Below are positions 44,102-53,306 of a stretch of 64,000 nucleotides of DNA, one piece after another; position 1 is the stretch's first letter, and each line of letters opens with the position of its first letter. The notes under the pieces were generated by a model. That model saw only the letters and a program-made list of their open reading frames with translations, did not search any database and was not told the origin of the DNA. The DNA is from Paenibacillus sp. J5C2022 (GTDB taxonomy: Bacteria > Bacillota > Bacilli > Paenibacillales > Paenibacillaceae): assembly GCF_025567625.1 (NCBI RefSeq), contig NZ_JAOQJC010000001.1, positions 248,001-312,000 on the forward strand, written 5' to 3'. The translations under genes and the position numbers were made by a program.

Positions 44102-44980
44102 TTGAAAAAAGTAAAGGTATATCATTATGATGCATTCAGCCATATTCCGAATATGGGAAATCCAGCTGGGGTCGTTTTTAATGGAGATAATCTTACAGAT
44201 GAACAAATGAGGGAAGTGGCGGAGAAAGTCGGATTTAATGAAACGGCTTTCCCACTGCCATCAGACAAGGCTGATCAGAAAATCCGATTTTTCACGCCAG
44301 GACATGAAATCAATCTCTGCGGCCACGCCACCATGGCTACACTATATGCTTTAAAAACAAAAGGATTACTCGATGATAAAGATGATCTGACCATTGAAAC
44401 AAAAGCAGGTGTGTTACCGATTAAATTCAATTCAAATAATGGACTCAACATGACGATGAGACAAGCTGATCCTCAGTTTGAAGAGTTCAATGGATCTATT
44501 AAAGAACTTGCTCACTCGCTGGGTATTGATGAGATGGATATCGATACCAAATTGCCAACAGTGTATGGTAGTACGGGTACATGGACATTATTAATTCCAA
44601 TCAAGAGCCTTGTAGTATTCAATCGCATGTTACCCGATAACAAGCTATTTCCAAATGTGCTGAAAGAAAAGCCTCGAGCTTCTGTCCATCCATTTTGTTT
44701 GCAAACCCACGATCCAAAGGCGCATATGCATGCTCGTCATTTCTCATCTCCATTCTCAGGTACCATTGAGGACCCAGTCACAGGAACTGCATCGGGGGTA
44801 ATGGGTGCTTATTGCGCTAGATATATAGATAAACATACCGCCTCGTTGAATCTTCTAATCGAACAAGGTCAAGAAATTGGTCGGGATGGCAGGGTTAGAG
44901 TAACAGTATCCGAGAACGGCAATGCGATAGAGATTACCGGAAACGCAGTTTATGTAAATGAATTTGAGGTCGATATATAG
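44102..44980 (+). CDS. PhzF-family isomerase
   Basis: A 292-residue protein of the PhzF/diaminopimelate-epimerase fold. The phosphate-binding GNPAGVV, the catalytic Glu47 in [21 protein letters not shown] and [14 protein letters not shown] are all present. PhzF itself isomerises DHHA in phenazine synthesis, but no other phenazine genes are near. Most members have unknown substrates. The start is TTG 44102, with GAGGTGG just upstream. It lies in the same AT-rich block as the LysR-tautomerase genes. Confidence 0.82.
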   Translation: MKKVKVYHYDAFSHIPNMGNPAGVVFNGDNLTDEQMREVAEKVGFNETAFPLPSDKADQKIRFFTPGHEINLCGHATMATLYALKTKGLLDDKDDLTIETKAGVLPIKFNSNNGLNMTMRQADPQFEEFNGSIKELAHSLGIDEMDIDTKLPTVYGSTGTWTLLIPIKSLVVFNRMLPDNKLFPNVLKEKPRASVHPFCLQTHDPKAHMHARHFSSPFSGTIEDPVTGTASGVMGAYCARYIDKHTASLNLLIEQGQEIGRDGRVRVTVSENGNAIEITGNAVYVNEFEVDI

Positions 44981-45036
44981 CCGTGACTTAACGTTATTGT
45001 GAAGGTGTATTACATAAAGGTTTGGGAGGATATCCA

Positions 45037-45465
45037 ATGTCAAAAAAGGTTGGAGCAGCTGCAGTTATATTGAATGCCGAAGGTGAAGTCCTTCTAGTAA
45101 AACACAATTATGGGAAGTACAACTGGGAGCTTCCTGGCGGGCTATCAGAGAAGAACGAATCTGCGGAAGACACTGCGAAGAGGGAAGTATTTGAAGAAAC
45201 AGGTCTTGAGGTTACAGTGGAGAGACTATCTGGCGTATATTTTGAGCCAGAACATGACATGCATCACTTTGCTTTCATCTGTGCTTTAAATGACAGCCAA
45301 CAACCTCACCCTGACTCTAAGGAAGTAACGGAATGCAAGTATTATAGAATAGAGGATCTGCCTCGCCCGATTAGTGATTTTACGATTAAGCGAATTCAGG
45401 AAGCAATGAACCCTGATGACAATCAGCTATTCCATCTCATTGGACCGAGGCAGTGGTACGAGTAA
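45037..45465 (+). CDS. Nudix hydrolase
   Basis: A 142-residue pyrophosphohydrolase with a complete Nudix box: GG...E.......REVFEETGL at about residues 36-58. ATG 45037 follows GGGAGG by 8 bases. It cleaves a nucleoside diphosphate linked to an unknown group. A clear terminator follows. Confidence 0.85.
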   Translation: MSKKVGAAAVILNAEGEVLLVKHNYGKYNWELPGGLSEKNESAEDTAKREVFEETGLEVTVERLSGVYFEPEHDMHHFAFICALNDSQQPHPDSKEVTECKYYRIEDLPRPISDFTIKRIQEAMNPDDNQLFHLIGPRQWYE

Positions 45466-45489
45466 GACATTAACGTTGATAATGAATTG

Positions 45490-45532
45490 TCGCCGCTAAC
45501 TTCCGCTGTCGGAAGATAAGCGGCGATTTTTT
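45490..45532 (+). terminator. Rho-independent terminator after the Nudix gene
   Basis: TCGCCGCT (45490-45497) and AGCGGCGA (45519-45526) enclose a second hairpin TTCCG/CGGAA. Six T follow. Confidence 0.82.
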
Positions 45533-45659
45533 ATATCCGATCACAAATAGTAAAAAACGAAACGATTAAAATAAGCGCAATGAATTGCCTGACAGTGGCC
45601 AGTATACTCGAAAATCCGACATTCCAAAAATAATAGACTAAATCAAAAAAGAATGCGCG

Positions 45660-45723
45660 TTGTTGCCGCTGACATTGAAACCTATAATAAATGTTGTGAT
45701 CACGAAAGTTGTAAACGATATCG
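45660..45723 (+). promoter_or_regulatory. Promoter and cre-like site of the sugar-uptake operon
   Basis: TTGTTG (45660-45665), 17 bases and TATAAT (45683-45688). TGTAAACGATATCG (45710-45723) lies just downstream of the expected start and fits the CcpA cre consensus at all fixed positions but the last. This predicts catabolite repression by roadblock. Confidence 0.6.
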
Positions 45724-45765
45724 ACATCATGCTAGTTATCATCTTACATCTTAGGGGGATTTGAA

Positions 45766-47190
45766 ATGAACAAGAAGAATTGGTCAACTGTCCTGTCTGG
45801 TCTGTTGATCAGCAGTATGCTGCTGAGCGCCTGTGGCGGGAATAATGGAGGAACCGGCAATCAAGGTTCCGGGGGAAATGCTACAGCTAATACCGGTAAT
45901 GGGGAAGATAAAGGAAAAGACAAATCGAACGGAGAGCGTGTCGTGATTCGCTCTACTCTGTATGACACGGAAATGTCGGCAGAAATGATTGCCGAATTCG
46001 AAGAAGAGCATCCCAATATTAAAATCGAGCGAGTGGAAGCCGACTACAATAAATTGATGGCGATGATGGCGGCTGGCAATGCACCGGATTTGATCCGTGC
46101 AGCCGGCGTAACTGAAGTACCGGGCTTTGTATTGAAAGATATGGCGCTGGATTTGACGGAATATTTTGAAGCAAGCACAGTGTTCAAGCAAGATGACTTC
46201 TTGCCGATCGTCAATCAGTTCCGTTTTGATAAAACGTCAGGCGAGCATGGGAAAGGTCCAATCTATGGTTTTCCAAAGGACTGGTCGCCGGACTTCACGA
46301 TCTATTACAACAAAAAAATGTTTGAAGAAGCCGGCCTTCCGCTGCCAAGCAGCACAGAGCCAATGACATGGAAAGAACTGATTGAGCTTGGCAAAAAGCT
46401 GACCAAGAAAAACGGCGAAAAAGTGACGCAATACGGCTTGAGTTACTACAATGGCAACATCGCGGCACAGCAGGATTTGTTGAACCTGCAGCTTGCGCAA
46501 ATCGGCAAGAGCATGTTCAGCAGCGATATGAGCAGTGCAGACCTGAGTGCGCCGGAACTGCAGGAACTAATGAAATTCTGGGCAGACGCGGTTAAATCTT
46601 CTGTTGGTCCAAGCCCGTTGCATCAGGAAACAGACTGGGGCGGTCAATTGTTTGTAGATAATAAAGCAGCGATCATTTTGGCCGGCTACTGGTTCTCCGG
46701 TTTCCTCAAAGATAATCAGCTAACGAAAGACCGTCTGGACGACTTTGGGGTTGCGCCTGCACCGGTAATGGAAAATGGCAACCGGATCTCGCCGTCCGCG
46801 GCAGGAACAGGCGCGATTATTTCGAGCAAAACGAAGCATCCGGATGAGGCTTGGCAAGTATTTGAATGGTTCTTCGGCGGCAAGCCGGCAGAAGACCGCG
46901 CCAAAGCGGGCTATGGTCTGCCAGCGGTAAAAACATTGACGGAATTGCTGCCTAAGGATACGCCATTTAATAAAATGGGCTATGATTTTGTGCAAAATGA
47001 GCTGAAATACAGCGAAGGCTACTTGAGCTATAATCCTTATCTCAATTATCAGGCTGTGAATGCTATCTTCGACAAATACTTCACACCGGTTTACTTTGAT
47101 AAAGAAACGGTTGAAAATGCAGGGAAGAAAATGACGGATGAACTGAATACGCTCATCACGGAAGGAAAACAGCTGATCGGCGCAAAGTAA
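45766..47190 (+). CDS. Extracellular sugar-binding lipoprotein of a CUT1 ABC importer
   Basis: A 474-residue family 1 solute-binding protein. The signal peptide ends in the lipobox LLSACGG, followed by a Gly/Asn-rich linker. Binding-protein marks include IAEFEEEHPNIKIERVEADY and AAGNAPDLIRA. It captures an oligosaccharide outside the cell and hands it to the two permeases encoded next. It is the first gene of a long operon-like series with a predicted cre site upstream. Confidence 0.88.
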   Translation: MNKKNWSTVLSGLLISSMLLSACGGNNGGTGNQGSGGNATANTGNGEDKGKDKSNGERVVIRSTLYDTEMSAEMIAEFEEEHPNIKIERVEADYNKLMAMMAAGNAPDLIRAAGVTEVPGFVLKDMALDLTEYFEASTVFKQDDFLPIVNQFRFDKTSGEHGKGPIYGFPKDWSPDFTIYYNKKMFEEAGLPLPSSTEPMTWKELIELGKKLTKKNGEKVTQYGLSYYNGNIAAQQDLLNLQLAQIGKSMFSSDMSSADLSAPELQELMKFWADAVKSSVGPSPLHQETDWGGQLFVDNKAAIILAGYWFSGFLKDNQLTKDRLDDFGVAPAPVMENGNRISPSAAGTGAIISSKTKHPDEAWQVFEWFFGGKPAEDRAKAGYGLPAVKTLTELLPKDTPFNKMGYDFVQNELKYSEGYLSYNPYLNYQAVNAIFDKYFTPVYFDKETVENAGKKMTDELNTLITEGKQLIGAK

Positions 47191-47209
47191 TGAGAAAGAG
47201 AGGACATCC

Positions 47210-48121
47210 ATGAGCAAAAGATCGGTCAAAGCTGCCCTGGAATTTTATGCATTTATCTCTCCATGGTTTATCGTGTTTCTGCTGCTTGGTCTGATTCCGC
47301 TGTTCTACGGGCTTTATTTAAGCTTTACGAATTATGCGGGTTTTAATATGGACAATTTGAAGTTTGTCGGGTTCGACAATTACATGAAAGTATTTACCGA
47401 CAATGATGCGATGTATGCGCTGGGACGGACGCTGCTCATTACGATCATTAACGTTCCCCTCAGTACGGCAATCGGCTTGCTGCTGGCGATTCTGCTGAAT
47501 CAAAAGGTGCGCAATATTGGGATTTATCGGACTTTGTTCTTTATTCCATCCATCATTCCGGTAGTCGCAGTCGGTACGATGTGGCGTTCACTATTTACGA
47601 AGGATGGGGTCATTAACGACTATTTGATTCAACTGGGGCTGCAGCCGGTAGACTGGCTGGGTTATGACTATGCGATGCTGCCCTTGTTCATTATGCTGCT
47701 ATGGGGTGTCGGCGGCGGGATTTTGATCTATTTGGCAGGACTAAAGGCGGTGTCCAAAGATTTGTATGAAGCGGCGGCCATTGATGGTGCGACAACGATT
47801 CATCGGTTTGTAAAAATTACGCTGCCACTCGTAACGCCGGTTTTATTTTTCCAGTTCATTATGAATATAATCGGCTCACTGCAAATTTTCGTTCAACCGG
47901 TGCTGCTTGCCGCCAACTCGAACAGTTTGCTGTCGACGCCGATCCGGCCAAATTATGTGTATTCAGTTCACGCCTTTCAACAAATTTTCGCTTTCAGCCG
48001 CTTCGGATATGGTCTGGCCTTGCTGTGGGTGCTGTTCCTGATGATCCTGCTGTTGACGATTGTGATTTTTACGACAAGCAAACTTTGGGTCTTTTACGAA
48101 GTGGATCAGGAGGGGAAATAG
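47210..48121 (+). CDS. Sugar ABC transporter permease (MalF/UgpA type)
   Basis: A 303-residue permease with six membrane segments. The cytoplasmic EAA loop reads YEAAAIDGATTIHRFVKITL and contacts the ATPase. AAGAGAGGACAT precedes the start. The gene is 19 bp after the binding-protein gene and 1 bp before the second permease. No ATPase gene is in the cluster; in Bacillales a shared MsmX-type ATPase usually powers such importers. Confidence 0.88.
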   Translation: MSKRSVKAALEFYAFISPWFIVFLLLGLIPLFYGLYLSFTNYAGFNMDNLKFVGFDNYMKVFTDNDAMYALGRTLLITIINVPLSTAIGLLLAILLNQKVRNIGIYRTLFFIPSIIPVVAVGTMWRSLFTKDGVINDYLIQLGLQPVDWLGYDYAMLPLFIMLLWGVGGGILIYLAGLKAVSKDLYEAAAIDGATTIHRFVKITLPLVTPVLFFQFIMNIIGSLQIFVQPVLLAANSNSLLSTPIRPNYVYSVHAFQQIFAFSRFGYGLALLWVLFLMILLLTIVIFTTSKLWVFYEVDQEGK

Positions 48122-48122
48122 C

Positions 48123-48965
48123 ATGGTAGGCCAAAGCACCGGAAACTGGTTTGGGAGAACGTCTATTTATGGCTTGCTTGTCCTCTTGTCGATCTTGTTT
48201 GTCCTGCCGTTGTATTGGCTCATTACGAATTCTTTGCAGCTGGTTGGATCATCGTCAAGCTTCTGGCCAGGAGGTCTGCACTTTGAAAACTATCGTTATG
48301 CCGTGACATTAATCGATTATTGGGGTTTTACCAAAAGCTCAATTATCATTTCGGGTATTGCAGTCATTGTGCCGACACTGACCAGCGCACTGGTTGGATT
48401 CGGATTTGCGCGGCTGAGCGGCCCCGGCAAAGGCGTCTTGTTCATGCTGATGCTCTCCACGATGATGCTGCCCGGCATTGTTACGCAAATTCCGACGTAT
48501 GTCATCTTTTTCAAAATCGGCTTCATCAATACGTACTGGCCATGGTTTTTCTGGGCACTTGGCGGCAGTGCCTTCAGCATCTTCCTGTATCGACAATTTT
48601 TCGCCTCCTTCCCGAAAGAATTGGAGGAAGCAGCACGAATTGACGGCTGTTCAACGTTCCGGATTTTTTGGAATATCTTTCTGCCGATTTCTTTGCCTGT
48701 TGTTGCAACGGTGTCGATTTTAGCTTTTAATGGTTCATGGGGAGGCGATTATTTAACGCCTTTCATGTTCCTTCATGATGACAAATATCCGCTGGCAACG
48801 GCATTGTTCTCGGTAGGCTATTCATTCCCTGGCGACCAGAGAATCGAAATGACGCAAGTGCTCAATGCAGGGCTTGTCATTTTCGTCCTGCCGATTATTG
48901 TCGTGTTTTTTATCGGACAGCGTTACCTCGTTGAAGGAGTCGTATCCTCTGCTGTTAAAGGATGA
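48123..48965 (+). CDS. Sugar ABC transporter permease (MalG type)
   Basis: A 280-residue permease with six membrane segments, the EAA loop LEEAARIDGCSTFRIFWNIF and the YLVEGVVSSAVKG ending normal for this family. It pairs with the permease immediately upstream. The next gene, a response regulator, starts 6 bp after its stop, which ties transport and sensing into one unit. Confidence 0.88.
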   Translation: MVGQSTGNWFGRTSIYGLLVLLSILFVLPLYWLITNSLQLVGSSSSFWPGGLHFENYRYAVTLIDYWGFTKSSIIISGIAVIVPTLTSALVGFGFARLSGPGKGVLFMLMLSTMMLPGIVTQIPTYVIFFKIGFINTYWPWFFWALGGSAFSIFLYRQFFASFPKELEEAARIDGCSTFRIFWNIFLPISLPVVATVSILAFNGSWGGDYLTPFMFLHDDKYPLATALFSVGYSFPGDQRIEMTQVLNAGLVIFVLPIIVVFFIGQRYLVEGVVSSAVKG

Positions 48966-48971
48966 TGAACG

Positions 48972-50342
48972 GTGATAACAGGACTAGAGAAACGTTTCAC
49001 CATGCTGATCGTTGATGATGAGTATGAAATTCGGGAAGGCTTGAGAAAAGCAGATTATGGTTCATTTCAGATTGAAGTTGTTGCCATCTGCGAGAACGGC
49101 ATCGAAGCGCTGAAGGCGATGGCGCAGACGCCCGTCGATATTTTGCTGACCGATATTAAAATGCCGTTAATGGATGGGCTCGAACTGATCAGTAAAGTGT
49201 CCGTCCTATATCCCTTTACCAAAAAAATTGTGTTGTCGGGCTACGGCGATTTTGAATATGCGAAAAAGGGCATTGCATTCGGAGTGCTGGACTATTTGCT
49301 CAAGCCCCTTGATTTCGAAGAATATTTTCGGCTGCTGCACAAAACGACGACGATGCTTAACGAAGAGCGCGAGCTGCAACTTAAGCAGGCCAGCCTGGAG
49401 CGCAAGGCAAAGCTGACCGCACATATGCTGCGTACGAAATTTTTGGCGGAATTGCTGCAGCGTTCCTTAAGTGAAGAAATGATAGAGCTGGACAGCGCTG
49501 CCGCCGAGGTGCTGCTGGAAGTTGAAGCTCCTTATTCCGTGTGTGTGCTTCGATTCCAGTCCTATCCAACGCGGTCCAAGCCTGCGTCGGATGCCGAGTG
49601 GCAGCTGGTTGTGTTCGCACTCGATAATTTACTGCACGATTATTGGGATGATCCCGGTTTCGGCTATCATTATGTCGACCCGGTAACGGCGCAATGTGCA
49701 CTGATTGTGACTGAAGCAGCACTGCTGCCGGCGGTTCAGGCAGAAGCAGAAGAGGCGATAAAGACAGAGCTGGAACGGATTTTGCGGGCTTTTAAACGGT
49801 TTCGCGGCTTATTCCAGTCTCATCTGCAATACCGGATCGGCCCTGTTGTCGGCAGGGCGACTGAGATTCACCATTCCTGCCTCATGGCCGAAGCCGGCTT
49901 TGCCGCCGCTGAATCATCCGCATCAGTTGCTTCCACAGCAACTGATGCTGCCGGCTCTGAAGTGCAATCCGGCGATGATCCGGATGTAAGCCATGCAAAC
50001 GGCAGGCGGCTGGTGCACGAGGTGAAAGCTTTCATCGCTGGCCATTACGACCGTACGATTACGCTCGATGAGGTGGCGCAGCATGTCCATTTGAATGCCA
50101 GCTATCTCAGCCATCTATTTAAAGAATTAACCGGGATGAAATATATCGAATATTTAACAGAGTATCGTATGGACAAGGCGAAGAGCCTACTCGCCGATAC
50201 GAACTGGAAAGTGTACGAAGTCGGAGAAATGGTCGGCTATGAAAACCCGCGTTATTTCACGCTTATTTTCAAGAAGTATACCGGACAATCGCCGCTGGAA
50301 TATCGGAATGCCCACTACAATACAGCTTCCAAGGACGGATAA
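48972..50342 (+). CDS. AraC-type response regulator (YesN-like)
   Basis: A 456-residue regulator. The receiver domain (about 10-130) has DDEYE acidic residues and phospho-acceptor Asp61 in LLTDIKMPLMDG. A middle region of about 200 residues is unassigned. The C-terminal AraC helix-turn-helix pair (about 350-450) includes HLNASYLSHLFKELTGM and NPRYFTLIFKKYTGQSPLEY. GTG 48972 follows AAAGGATG. The cognate kinase gene starts one base after its stop. It should activate the surrounding uptake and glycosidase genes when the kinase senses the sugar. Confidence 0.85.
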   Translation: MITGLEKRFTMLIVDDEYEIREGLRKADYGSFQIEVVAICENGIEALKAMAQTPVDILLTDIKMPLMDGLELISKVSVLYPFTKKIVLSGYGDFEYAKKGIAFGVLDYLLKPLDFEEYFRLLHKTTTMLNEERELQLKQASLERKAKLTAHMLRTKFLAELLQRSLSEEMIELDSAAAEVLLEVEAPYSVCVLRFQSYPTRSKPASDAEWQLVVFALDNLLHDYWDDPGFGYHYVDPVTAQCALIVTEAALLPAVQAEAEEAIKTELERILRAFKRFRGLFQSHLQYRIGPVVGRATEIHHSCLMAEAGFAAAESSASVASTATDAAGSEVQSGDDPDVSHANGRRLVHEVKAFIAGHYDRTITLDEVAQHVHLNASYLSHLFKELTGMKYIEYLTEYRMDKAKSLLADTNWKVYEVGEMVGYENPRYFTLIFKKYTGQSPLEYRNAHYNTASKDG

Positions 50343-50343
50343 C

Positions 50344-53283
50344 ATGAAATTTCGCAGCTTGCGCAATCGCTTGATATTCATCGCTTTTCTGTTGTCTGTA
50401 TTGTCGGAGGGCTTTCTCATAGCTATCAGCTACTGGAATACAAGCGGTATTGGCATTGATATTCGGCAAGCCGCCCGACAAAATGTAACCAAACATGTCG
50501 AGAGCCAGCTGATGACCAAGCTCAAGGATATCAGTTCCTTGGCAACCCAGCTTAATTCGATGGATTTCATCAACTATTCCCGGGAGTATTATAATCTCCG
50601 CCCTCCCGAGGAAGCCGAGCGTCTGCGTACGGAATTAAATGATCGGCTGAATAAGCTGCATTTGCAGCCTTCTTTGGTAGAAAGGGCTTATTTTATAGGC
50701 CAGAACGAAAACCAGAAAAATCTAGGCAAACAATTCAGCCAATCATCGCTCATTCCCGAGGAGCAGATTCCGTGGATTGATGAGTTGCGCGATACGGGAC
50801 TTATCGATTTATTTACACGCTTTTACGATATGCCGACCTATATTCCGCATGGGATGTTTACGGCTCCACTGGGGCAAATGAAACATCTGCAGGAGGGGAA
50901 AAAAGAACGGCTGCAAGCCTTTTTTGAGAGCATTGAAGGTCATATGATTATTAACAATGGCGTAAATTCCCTGAATGTGCTGACCGTCATTGTGCTGGAT
51001 GACCAGATGCTGTCCATGGCTTTGCCCGGAGAAGACAGCTGGGACGGCTACATTACACTGCTGGACAATAATGATCATATTTTATGGTCCAATTTAAACG
51101 ATGAGCAGGTCATCGGCTCGGCTATAGAAAATAGCAAGCAGGGAAAGACACAGTGGGTTCAGGAATGGGACGCTGCGTATGAAGTGAGAACCAATACAAT
51201 TGTTCCCTATGGCATTACTTTGCTGTTTTTTGAACGTAAAGCAAGCAATGTGATTTGGGATTCTTTGATGCTGCGAATCAGTGTTCTGTCATTAGGAACG
51301 ACTCTTCTGATCAGCTTGCTCGTTTCCATCAAGCTCTCGAACCGGATTATGTATCCATTCAACGTTCTGGCGCGGATTTCCTGGAAGAAAGAGAGCAATA
51401 TCGATTTCGAGCATATTCCGGAAGACCGCTTTTCCCGGTTGTCTTTATCCAGATTTTCGATCCGAAACAAGATTTTGCTGCTGCTGTTTACTTCGGTCAT
51501 GATTCCGTTTATCGCTGCCGTAGTGCTGCATGTGGCGTTAACTTATCACTCGATGTTCAATAAACTGGTTGATTCGACCGTCCAGTCCGCCAATCAGATT
51601 GTGAAGGAAACGTGCAACCGGATGGACAGCTATGAAAGCTTGACGAACAGCGTCGCAACCGATACCCGGTTGACCAGTCTGTTCATGCCATACAACCCGG
51701 CTCCCGGCATTGATGAGAAATTTCCAATTTCCAGCTACCCGGGGCTTGTCGACGTTTCTTATTTTATCCTCTATAACAGCCAGGGATTGGCGCGCTACTC
51801 ATCGACATTTATTAACAATATCGGGCTGTTCCGCCTGTCAACGTCCGAGATGACATCGCTGGAGAAGCTCGAGCCGGAGGAAATCGTCTGGGTGGCCGGC
51901 AAAAAGGATGTTTATGACCATCCGGCCATTATGCTGATCAAGAAGCTCTCTTTGCCAACGCCGGACGGTACAATGGCAGATGCCTATTTGCAAATGGTGC
52001 TTAAAGAAGATACATTCCAGTCGGTAACATCGGATCGTCGTGAAACGATTGTGCTGTTGGATGAAGCAAGTGATAAAGCGTTTTATTCCAGCGCACCGGA
52101 GCAGGGTTTTGCAGAAATGGCTGTGCAGGAGTGGTCTGCCGGCACTTTGGAGCGGGAGCAGTCGCAAATCAGAAAAGTAGGTTCAAGCAATCAAGTCATG
52201 ATGCAACGCGCTATTCCAGACTCGCAATGGACGGCTACGCTATTTTTTACAATCGACGATATTCATTTGAAAATCAATGAAATGCTCTATCGCTATTTGC
52301 TGCTGATCGTATTGATTTTTGCGGCCATACTGGCGATTGTCTGGTATCTCTCCTTGCTGCTGGTGAAGCCGATCGAGCGACTGACACAGGCACTGGAAGC
52401 AGGGGAGGCGCTCGACGGGACGGTGATCGAGGAATTGAACAGGCGTGATGAAGTCGGATTGCTCGTACTGAGTTTCAATAATATGATTACGAAGATTAAT
52501 GACTTGATGGAAGAAAATATTAAAAAGCAGATCCGAGAGAAAGATCTTGTCACTTCCAAAATGAAAGCCGAGCTTGGCATGCTGCAGCAGCAGATCAATC
52601 CTCATTTTCTGTACAATACGCTGGAAGCAATCAATATGCGGGCCAGACAATACGGCGCAGTTGAGGTTAGCGCCATGGTCAACTCGCTGGCGAAAATATT
52701 CCGCTTCACGATTAATACCGGAAGCGAGGTCGTTCCGCTTGCCGAAGAAATCGAGCATGTGCGCAATTATTTGACGATTCAGGAGTTGCGCTTCAAGGAT
52801 GCATTTATTGTGCAATGGAAGATTACCGTGCCTGCTTCGCTGCCGATCCTTAAATTCATATTGCAACCGATTGTCGAAAACGCACTGCAGCACGGCATTG
52901 AGGAATTGTATGAACAGGGAATCATTCGCATTGCGATTCATCCCGCAGAGGGCGGATTGCAAATTGAAATTAGCGACAATGGCTTGGGTATGGATGAAGA
53001 GGTGCTGGAACAGCTGCGCTGTTCGTTGACAGAGAATTATGAGGGAAGGGAAGGACAAGATGAAGGAGAAGCTGGAAATAAAAGCGATGGAGGCCATGAA
53101 CACGAAATAAGTGATCAGGTACAACGCAAGCGTTCGACAGGAGTAGGACTGCGCAATGTTTACCACCGGCTGCGGATTTATTATGGCGAAGAATTTGCGA
53201 TGCACATCGAAAGCCAGGAATTTGGCGGAACGACAGTAACACTCCATATCCCGCTGGATATGGATGCTTCACTTGATGAGTAA
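50344..53283 (+). CDS. Sensor histidine kinase with two tandem sensor modules (YesM-like)
   Basis: A 979-residue membrane kinase. Membrane segment 1 is about 8-28, an extracytoplasmic domain about 30-295, and segment 2 about 303-325. A second start-like module follows: RFSIRNKILLLLFTSVMIPF (about 370-400), a second extracytoplasmic domain to about 640, and segment 4 (about 648-675). HAMP follows, then the His_kinase motif QQQINPHFLYN with phospho-His754, and the ATPase N box IVENALQHG and G box ISDNGLGM. Usual relatives have one sensor and about 600 residues. ATG 50344 follows AAGGACGG. It is the partner of the upstream AraC-type regulator. Confidence 0.85.
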   Translation: MKFRSLRNRLIFIAFLLSVLSEGFLIAISYWNTSGIGIDIRQAARQNVTKHVESQLMTKLKDISSLATQLNSMDFINYSREYYNLRPPEEAERLRTELNDRLNKLHLQPSLVERAYFIGQNENQKNLGKQFSQSSLIPEEQIPWIDELRDTGLIDLFTRFYDMPTYIPHGMFTAPLGQMKHLQEGKKERLQAFFESIEGHMIINNGVNSLNVLTVIVLDDQMLSMALPGEDSWDGYITLLDNNDHILWSNLNDEQVIGSAIENSKQGKTQWVQEWDAAYEVRTNTIVPYGITLLFFERKASNVIWDSLMLRISVLSLGTTLLISLLVSIKLSNRIMYPFNVLARISWKKESNIDFEHIPEDRFSRLSLSRFSIRNKILLLLFTSVMIPFIAAVVLHVALTYHSMFNKLVDSTVQSANQIVKETCNRMDSYESLTNSVATDTRLTSLFMPYNPAPGIDEKFPISSYPGLVDVSYFILYNSQGLARYSSTFINNIGLFRLSTSEMTSLEKLEPEEIVWVAGKKDVYDHPAIMLIKKLSLPTPDGTMADAYLQMVLKEDTFQSVTSDRRETIVLLDEASDKAFYSSAPEQGFAEMAVQEWSAGTLEREQSQIRKVGSSNQVMMQRAIPDSQWTATLFFTIDDIHLKINEMLYRYLLLIVLIFAAILAIVWYLSLLLVKPIERLTQALEAGEALDGTVIEELNRRDEVGLLVLSFNNMITKINDLMEENIKKQIREKDLVTSKMKAELGMLQQQINPHFLYNTLEAINMRARQYGAVEVSAMVNSLAKIFRFTINTGSEVVPLAEEIEHVRNYLTIQELRFKDAFIVQWKITVPASLPILKFILQPIVENALQHGIEELYEQGIIRIAIHPAEGGLQIEISDNGLGMDEEVLEQLRCSLTENYEGREGQDEGEAGNKSDGGHEHEISDQVQRKRSTGVGLRNVYHRLRIYYGEEFAMHIESQEFGGTTVTLHIPLDMDASLDE

Positions 53284-53306
53284 ATTCGTATGAGGAGGCC
53301 ATCATC

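Noticed and set aside
52240..53247. A 335-codon minus-strand frame inside the histidine kinase gene.
   Set aside because: Its length is due to the codon pattern of the kinase; its composition is not protein-like and no ribosome site is present.
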